A stretch of DNA of 64,000 nucleotides from Aminipila butyrica (lineage in GTDB: Bacteria > Bacillota > Clostridia > Peptostreptococcales > Anaerovoracaceae), in NCBI RefSeq assembly GCF_010669305.1, contig NZ_CP048649.1:2790001-2854000 (forward strand), in the 5' to 3' direction. The notes below the pieces were generated by a model, which ran no database searches, had not been told where the DNA came from, and was given only the letters and a program-made list of their open reading frames with translations. Every line of letters begins with the position of its first letter. The first letter of the stretch is position 1. Of this stretch, positions 59,789-64,000 are shown one piece after another. Position numbers and translations under genes: made by a program.

Positions 59789-59865
59789 TGGAGCTGTTGA
59801 GCAGGCTTGAACTGCCGAACCTCTTCCTTACCAAGGAAGTGCTCTACCTACTGAGCTACAACAGC
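59789..59865 (-). tRNA. tRNA-Thr (anticodon GGT)
   Basis: On the minus strand GCTGTTG (acceptor) starts at 59865. The D arm is GCTCAGTAGGTAGAGC and the anticodon stem-loop is CTTCC-TTGGTAA-GGAAG, with GGT in place. The T arm has GTTCAAGC, the acceptor partner is CAACAGC, then T and an encoded CCA at 59789-59791. All arms pair. It lies 52 bp upstream of tuf, as thrT does before tufB in E. coli. Confidence 0.96.
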
Positions 59866-59876
59866 ACGTTATTGAC

Positions 59877-59905
59877 ATTTTACAACAGACAATGGACTTA
59901 GTCAA
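59877..59905 (-). promoter_or_regulatory. Promoter of tRNA-Thr-tuf
   Basis: On the minus strand TTGACT, a 17-bp spacer and TAAAAT. The start would fall a few bases before the tRNA 5' end, so tuf mRNA is released by tRNA processing. Confidence 0.9.
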
Positions 59906-59984
59906 TAGGTGAATTTACATGTTTTTGTAAGTTTTCTTCCCACCCTTGATTTTTCATTCTTTTCCAGGGACGGATCTGCAACAA

Positions 59985-60160
59985 AGCAAAAGGAGAGTGT
60001 CAACTCCCCCGTAGCCAAACAGCCTGTTGAACTCTCCTTTTTGAACGACTGTTTTATGCTTGTCCACCCACTGCTGTCTGGTCTCTTCTCTACCCAAGCA
60101 GCGCGGGGTGCGCAGGCAAGGTGTCAGTCCACCTAACATTTGGTGCTATTCTTACATTCA
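59985..60160 (-). ncRNA. Candidate structured small RNA between sigH and tRNA-Thr
   Basis: Part of a 429-base gene-free stretch (59866-60294). On the minus strand it contains small hairpins AGGTG-GACTGA-CACCT and GCGC-ACCCC-GCGC, and ends with a long hairpin, AAAGGAGAGT/TCAAC paired with GTTGA/ACTCTCCTTT (59988-60040), followed by TTTTGCTTTG. GC content is higher than in the flanking spacer. An AT-rich region with TTGTTT and TATTAT (about 60164-60194, 19-bp spacing) could be its promoter. I do not recognise the family. Short frames in it are not credible. The remainder, 60195-60294, is featureless. Confidence 0.45.
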
Positions 60161-60294
60161 CTTATAATAATACAACAGGACAGGTATAAAACAAGTTCAA
60201 ACCATGTACTATTTTTTCTCTTTCTTCGACCTATTTTGCAGGATTCGCTCTATTTAGCCCGGCTTATTTAGGCAGCGGGACAGCCTATCTCTTT

Positions 60295-60921
60295 TCACCC
60301 TCCACGCAAGTGTTCTTCTAATTTTTTCCTTATACGCTGGATGGCATTGTCAATGGACTTGGGTGGTTTATTCAGCAGCTTGCCAATCTCACTATAATTT
60401 TTCCCTTGAAGAAATTCTACCAGCACTCGGCTTTCCATCTGGCTAAAAAGGCTTTTACCCTCGCTTTCCAGGCCGGCCATCTTTTCCTTCATGAGCAGGA
60501 TGGTCTCCGGATCTGCTTCGGAGCCAGAGCACAACGTATCTGCCAGACGAATGTCCTCCCGTTCATCCATCACCCGGTTCTCAATCGAAATAGAAGTATT
60601 CAAGGGGGAATACTTCATACGAGCTGCCTGCTTGACGGCAGAAAGAATCTGCCGATTAATACAGAGCTCCGCATAGGTGCGAAAGCTGGCATTGCGGTCG
60701 TTACGGTAGCTGCGGATGGCCTTAAAAAGCCCTAGCATCCCTTCTTGTATCACGTCCTCTGCATCAGCCCCCGCCACAAAATATAGCCGGGACTTACCTC
60801 TGATAACGGTCTTATACTTGCGAATCAGGGTTTCTTCTGCCAGCTGGTCCCCCGCTTGAGCCAGTGCCGCCAGCTCTTCGTCACTAAGCTCCTCGCCGAT
60901 GTGGTTACACTCGTCCTGCAT
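60295..60921 (-). CDS. sigH: RNA polymerase sigma-H factor
   Basis: 208 residues. Region 2 has the polymerase-binding and -10 recognition segment (AGADAEDVIQEGMLGLFKAIRSY, then FRTYAELCINRQILSAVK), and region 4 has YSEIGKLLNKPPKSIDNAIQRIRKKL for the -35. The sequence matches SigH/Spo0H, which controls early sporulation and competence-type genes. The start overlaps the end of rlmB by 17 bp. A GAGGTAAG site lies upstream, somewhat far. Gene order cysS-mrnC-...-rlmB-sigH is the Firmicutes order. Confidence 0.94.
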   Translation of the reverse strand: MQDECNHIGEELSDEELAALAQAGDQLAEETLIRKYKTVIRGKSRLYFVAGADAEDVIQEGMLGLFKAIRSYRNDRNASFRTYAELCINRQILSAVKQAARMKYSPLNTSISIENRVMDEREDIRLADTLCSGSEADPETILLMKEKMAGLESEGKSLFSQMESRVLVEFLQGKNYSEIGKLLNKPPKSIDNAIQRIRKKLEEHLRGG

Positions 60922-61660
60922 CTCTCTGTTTTCTTACCTCACACATTAAAATGGCAGCGGCGTTAGACGCGTTTAGAGACGTAATCTTTCCCACCATGGG
61001 AATTGATACGGCAAAGTCGCACTTTTCTCTCACCAGCCGGCTGATGCCGGCCCCTTCACTGCCTATGACGATAGCTGCCGGGCCTTTCAGGTCTGTCTTA
61101 TAATACGTTTCTCCATCCATGTGGCAGGCATAAACCCACACGCCCTTTTCCTTCAAACTTTCGATGGTCTGAGCAATATTGGATACCTTGGCACAAGCCA
61201 TATATTCCACCGCTCCAGCAGAAGCCTTCGCTACGACATCAGTAATGCCTACTGCCCGCCGTTTGGGAATAATAATGCCGTGAACCCCGCAGGCCTCCCC
61301 AGTCCGCATGATAGCCCCCAGGTTATGAGGATCTTCCAGGTTGTCCAAAATCATTATAAAAGGCGGTTCTTGCCGCTCCTTAGCAATATCCAAGATGTCC
61401 TCTACGTCACAGTAACTGTAGGAAGACACATAGGCTACCACCCCTTGGTGAGGTTGTCCCTCTGCCAAGCGATCCAAAGTGACCTTATCCACCAGAGTCA
61501 TCGGGATGTGCTTTTCCTTGGCCATGCCGACAATCTTTTTAATCGAGCCTTCGGCTCCTTTTGCCACCAGCAGCTTTTCCATCTCCCGCTCATTTCGCAG
61601 AGCCTCTATCACCGGATTTCTACCCAAGATGATATTTTTATCGTTCTGTTCTGTTTCCAA
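60905..61660 (-). CDS. rlmB: 23S rRNA 2'-O-methyltransferase RlmB (TrmH family)
   Basis: 251 residues. An N-terminal substrate-binding domain (ILGRNPVIEALRNERE) is followed by a SPOUT domain with the trefoil knot: NLEDPHNLGAIMRTGEACG, IVIGSEGAGISRLVREKCD and SIPMVGKITSLNASNAAAI. It should methylate G2251 of 23S rRNA (E. coli numbering). The gene is followed by sigH with overlap and preceded by folA at 12 bp. Confidence 0.94.
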   Translation of the reverse strand: METEQNDKNIILGRNPVIEALRNEREMEKLLVAKGAEGSIKKIVGMAKEKHIPMTLVDKVTLDRLAEGQPHQGVVAYVSSYSYCDVEDILDIAKERQEPPFIMILDNLEDPHNLGAIMRTGEACGVHGIIIPKRRAVGITDVVAKASAGAVEYMACAKVSNIAQTIESLKEKGVWVYACHMDGETYYKTDLKGPAAIVIGSEGAGISRLVREKCDFAVSIPMVGKITSLNASNAAAILMCEVRKQRDAGRV

Positions 61661-61672
61661 ACTATTCCCTCT

Positions 61673-62158
61673 CTATTTTCTCCTGTACTCTGTAAATTGA
61701 TAGGTCAATCCTTGATATTCTTGGACGGGGCCTTCCCATACCAGCTCTAATTCCTGGCACTGGTCCAAGTTTCTAAAGTAGCGGTCTGCCGGAAAGGCTC
61801 GCTGAATTTTCGTCACAAAGTACGTATCACAACAGTCAAACAATTCCTCGTAAACCCTAGCCCCTCCGACGATATATACATCCTCTGAGTTATAAGCTTC
61901 CAAGGCCTGAAAAAGCTCCTCTAAACTGTGGTATACAGGGCAGCCTGGCTGATAGTCTTTATCCGAAGAAATCACTAGATTAGTCCGCCCAGGCAAAGGC
62001 TTCGCCTGAGGCAGAGACTCCAAGGTCTTCCGGCCCATGACCACCACCTTCCCCAGCGTCGTCTCCTTAAAATATTTTAAATCTCCTGGGATGTGAGCTA
62101 ATAAGCCATTATCCCGGCCTATTCCCCAGTTTTCATCTACAGCTACGATTATTTTCAT
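61673..62158 (-). CDS. folA: Dihydrofolate reductase
   Basis: 161 residues. It reduces dihydrofolate with NADPH. Marks: IVAVDENWGIGRDNGLLAHIPGDLKYFKETT (Trp and Asp of the active site), VVMGRKTLESLP (NADPH), and VYIVGGARVYEELF. The start at 62158 follows AGAGGAGAACGCTCC; the longer upstream frame has no site. It is paired with thyA, which makes the dihydrofolate it recycles. Confidence 0.96.
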   Translation of the reverse strand: MKIIVAVDENWGIGRDNGLLAHIPGDLKYFKETTLGKVVVMGRKTLESLPQAKPLPGRTNLVISSDKDYQPGCPVYHSLEELFQALEAYNSEDVYIVGGARVYEELFDCCDTYFVTKIQRAFPADRYFRNLDQCQELELVWEGPVQEYQGLTYQFTEYRRK

Positions 62159-62238
62159 GGAGCGTTCTCCTCTTCTTTCAACCATCCATAGGTCTATGTT
62201 CAATTCCGATACCCTGACAAACGGACTTGCGTCGCTCT

Positions 62239-63069
62239 TTATATGGCAATAGGAATATTCTTAATCTGCGGGTTCTTCTGATAATTTTCAATCCGAATGT
62301 CCTCTACCGTAAAATCATAAAAATTCTTAATCTCTGGATTCAACGAAAAAGTCGGTGCCGGGAACTGCGGCCGCTGAATCATCTCCTCAATGACCGGTAC
62401 GTGCCTGTCATAAATGTGGGCGTCCGCAATGACGTGAACCAGCTCTCCCACCTCAAAACCACACACCTGGGCCAACATGTGAACCAAAATGGAATACTGA
62501 GTTACATTCCAGTTATTAGCAGCCAAAATGTCCTGAGACCGCTGGTGCAGAACGGCATTAAGCTTTTTTCCAGTTACATTGAAGGTCACACTGTAAGCGC
62601 AAGGTTCCAGGTTCATCTCTGATAAATCTTGAAAATTAAAGATGTTGGTCAGAATCCGCCGGGAATAAGGCGTATTTTTTAGCTGCCAAATCACGTTGTC
62701 TACCTGGTCCATTTCTCCTTGGGCAAATTTATATTTCTTCCCCAGCTGATAGCCGTAGGCCTTGCCGATGGTTCCTTCTTCATCTGCCCACTCATCCCAG
62801 ATGTGGCTGTTCAAATCGGCAATCCGATTAGACTTTCTCTGCCAAATCCAGAGAAGCTCGTCAAAGGCCGACTTAAGGGCAGTCGGCCGCAGGGTCAATG
62901 CTGGAAATTCCTCTTGTAAATTGTATCGGTTGACGATACCAAACTGCTTGATGGTATGAGCCGGTGTTCCGTCCTCCCACCTGGCCCGCACGAGCTGTCC
63001 TTCCGAAGAATAGCCGTTTTCTAATATGTCTTTGCACATATTTATAAATAATCCATCTGCTTTGCTCAT
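62239..63069 (-). CDS. thyA: Thymidylate synthase ThyA, divergent active-site segment
   Basis: 276 residues, normal for ThyA. The catalytic Cys is C157 in LEPCAYS, where most ThyA have PPCH. The dUMP and folate sites are otherwise recognisable: TPYSRRIL (Arg pair), HQRSQDILAANNWN (RS.D and Asn), and DAHIYDRHVP near the C-terminus (H.Y). It methylates dUMP with methylene-tetrahydrofolate. The His after the catalytic Cys is replaced by Ala, and the RSQD-to-NNWN segment differs from the common RSxDxFLGxPFN. It lies 80 bp before folA. Confidence 0.92.
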   Translation of the reverse strand: MSKADGLFINMCKDILENGYSSEGQLVRARWEDGTPAHTIKQFGIVNRYNLQEEFPALTLRPTALKSAFDELLWIWQRKSNRIADLNSHIWDEWADEEGTIGKAYGYQLGKKYKFAQGEMDQVDNVIWQLKNTPYSRRILTNIFNFQDLSEMNLEPCAYSVTFNVTGKKLNAVLHQRSQDILAANNWNVTQYSILVHMLAQVCGFEVGELVHVIADAHIYDRHVPVIEEMIQRPQFPAPTFSLNPEIKNFYDFTVEDIRIENYQKNPQIKNIPIAI

Positions 63070-63128
63070 GGTTCCGCCTTTCTCTCACACAGAATACCTG
63101 TCTTTCGCTTCTGCTTCCATTGATCATT

Positions 63129-63536
63129 CTATAACTTTTTTCGAACTTGGTTGATTTCTGCCTTGTCAATCAGCTCCATAGCCTGAGAAATCACTTCTTC
63201 TAATCGCTGCCTGTCCTCGGACAGATAGAGGTAACCAATCAGCGCCTCAAAGGCAGTGGCCAATTTGTAGGTCACCGGGTCAGCATGTTGGGGTTTGGAA
63301 GTAATTTTCCGGTTTCGGGCTCGCTTAACTAAGGAGAGCTCATGGTCAGGTAAGGATTCCATCATCTTCTTTACCGCTAAAGCCTGTCCTTCTGCTCGAA
63401 CGAATTTTACTGCTAGTTTATTCTGCTTATTTACGTCTACCGAATTTTGCTCCAGCACGTACTTCCGCACGTAGACCTCATACACCGCATCCCCTATGTA
63501 GGCCAAGGCGGTGGTATTCATCTTCTTCACGTCCAT
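63129..63536 (-). CDS. mrnC: Mini-ribonuclease III
   Basis: 135 residues. A stand-alone RNase III catalytic domain without the dsRNA-binding domain: NTTALAYIGDAVYEVYVRKYVLEQ (signature Asp), the RARNRK segment, and ATAFEALIGYLYLS (second catalytic acidic site). It trims 23S rRNA ends in Firmicutes. The ribosome site is weak, suggesting coupling to cysS, 15 bp upstream. That gene order is conserved. Confidence 0.94.
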   Translation of the reverse strand: MDVKKMNTTALAYIGDAVYEVYVRKYVLEQNSVDVNKQNKLAVKFVRAEGQALAVKKMMESLPDHELSLVKRARNRKITSKPQHADPVTYKLATAFEALIGYLYLSEDRQRLEEVISQAMELIDKAEINQVRKKL

Positions 63537-63551
63537 TGCGCACCGCCTTGT

Positions 63552-64000
63552 CTATTCCTTTATAATCTGGACGCCCTGTGGCGTGTCCTTCAAGATAATA
63601 CCCCGGGCCTTCAGCAAATCACGAATCTCATCGGACCGGGCGAAATCTTTGGCCTTTCTAGCCGCCTGTCGTTCCTCTACCAGTGCCTGAACCTCCGGGT
63701 CGATGCTGTCGTCATCTTCTTGCTGAAGCAGGCCCAGAACGCCAGTCAGCTCCGACAAGACCTTCCCCGCCTCAAGGGCAAACTCTTTAGAAGCACCGTC
63801 CTTTACAGCGGTATTAATATGAGTAATTAACTCAAACACAGCGGTGATGGCATCTGCGGTATTTAAATCATCTTCCATAGCCCGGATAAAGTCCTGCCGA
63901 TAACGGTCAAAGTTTGCTGCCGCTTCTTGTTCCGCCTGGGTTGTCGTTTCACTGCCGTGCTCCGCCAGATATTTTAAGTTCGCTTTGGCATTTTCCATTC
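63552..64000 (-). CDS. cysS: Cysteinyl-tRNA synthetase, C-terminal part
   Basis: Runs off the right edge; the last 149 codons are visible. It includes the DALR-like domain (FIRAMEDDLNTADAITAVFELI) and the C-terminal tail (VEERQAARKAKDFARSDEIRDLLKARGIILKDTPQGV), both typical of CysRS. The catalytic HIGH and KMSKS motifs would lie outside the window. It is followed by mrnC at 15 bp. Confidence 0.95.
   Translation of the reverse strand, partial: MENAKANLKYLAEHGSETTTQAEQEAAANFDRYRQDFIRAMEDDLNTADAITAVFELITHINTAVKDGASKEFALEAGKVLSELTGVLGLLQQEDDDSIDPEVQALVEERQAARKAKDFARSDEIRDLLKARGIILKDTPQGVQIIKE

Noticed and set aside
59909..60139. Short frames on both strands between sigH and tRNA-Thr
   Set aside because: They cover the hairpins of the candidate RNA, have Cys/Arg-rich unlikely translations and no ribosome sites.
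1..64000. CRISPR arrays, insertion sequences, prophage or integrase genes
   Set aside because: I found no regularly spaced repeats, transposase or phage motifs on reading the window.

Overview
The window looks like a chromosomal segment of an anaerobic, probably endospore-forming Clostridia-type Firmicute. The evidence is a single-chain pyruvate:ferredoxin oxidoreductase, a glycyl-radical enzyme with its radical-SAM activase, the sporulation genes bofA and sigH, and the Firmicutes gene orders cysS-mrnC-rlmB-sigH, rpmG-secE-nusG-rplKAJL-rpoBC, dnaX-ybaB-recR and pcrA-ligA. It has strong AGGAGG-type ribosome binding sites and consensus sigma-A promoters. Genus cannot be fixed from sequence alone; a member of the Eubacteriales (Anaerovoracaceae-like) is a guess. 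I see no phage, transposase or CRISPR array.

Layout. 1-2.1 kb: a multidrug-type ABC exporter (HlyD adaptor, frameshifted permease, ATPase). 2.2-6.2 kb: nifJ with its own promoter. 6.3-10 kb: bofA, yaaL (flipped), recR, ybaB, dnaX and the SRP RNA. 10-18 kb: tag, an orphan FliD-like protein, an AIR-synthase-related protein, a membrane protein, ligA and pcrA. 18-23.2 kb: yitT, an orphan bioB behind a textbook BirA operator, and a regulator-ATPase-permease ABC operon. 23.5-35.5 kb: a bacterial microcompartment (BMC) locus. 35.5-37.1 kb: psuG and a YfcE-type phosphodiesterase. 37.4-53.6 kb: the str and rif/ribosomal blocks (tuf, fusA, rpsG, rpsL, rpoC, rpoB, rplL, rplJ, rplA, rplK, nusG, secE, rpmG). 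53.6-58.4 kb: a thioesterase and a four-gene surface O-acylation cluster. 58.5-59.9 kb: a second tuf behind tRNA-Thr. 60.3-64 kb: sigH, rlmB, folA, thyA, mrnC, cysS (partial).

The BMC locus is the most distinctive part. Twelve genes run on the minus strand: PduB-type BMC-T, an aquaglyceroporin, a glycyl-radical diol dehydratase, its activase, EutS/PduU-type, PduV/EutP-type and EutT-like proteins, two BMC-H, BMC-P, a CoA-acylating aldehyde dehydrogenase and a further BMC-H. A PocR-domain histidine kinase and an AraC-type response regulator are transcribed divergently. The active-site residues of the glycyl-radical enzyme match glycerol/1,2-propanediol dehydratase (C437, E439, H166, H282, S283, D451, radical G825). 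The expected route is 1,2-propanediol (or glycerol) in through the facilitator, dehydration to an aldehyde inside the shell, then acyl-CoA. The alcohol dehydrogenase, phosphotransacylase and kinase that normally finish the pathway are not in the locus.

Regulation is unusually readable in this window: a BirA operator on bioB, an L10 leader with an attenuator, separate promoters for rpmG, rpoB and rpsL, a promoter driving tRNA-Thr and tuf, and intrinsic terminators closing most transcription units.
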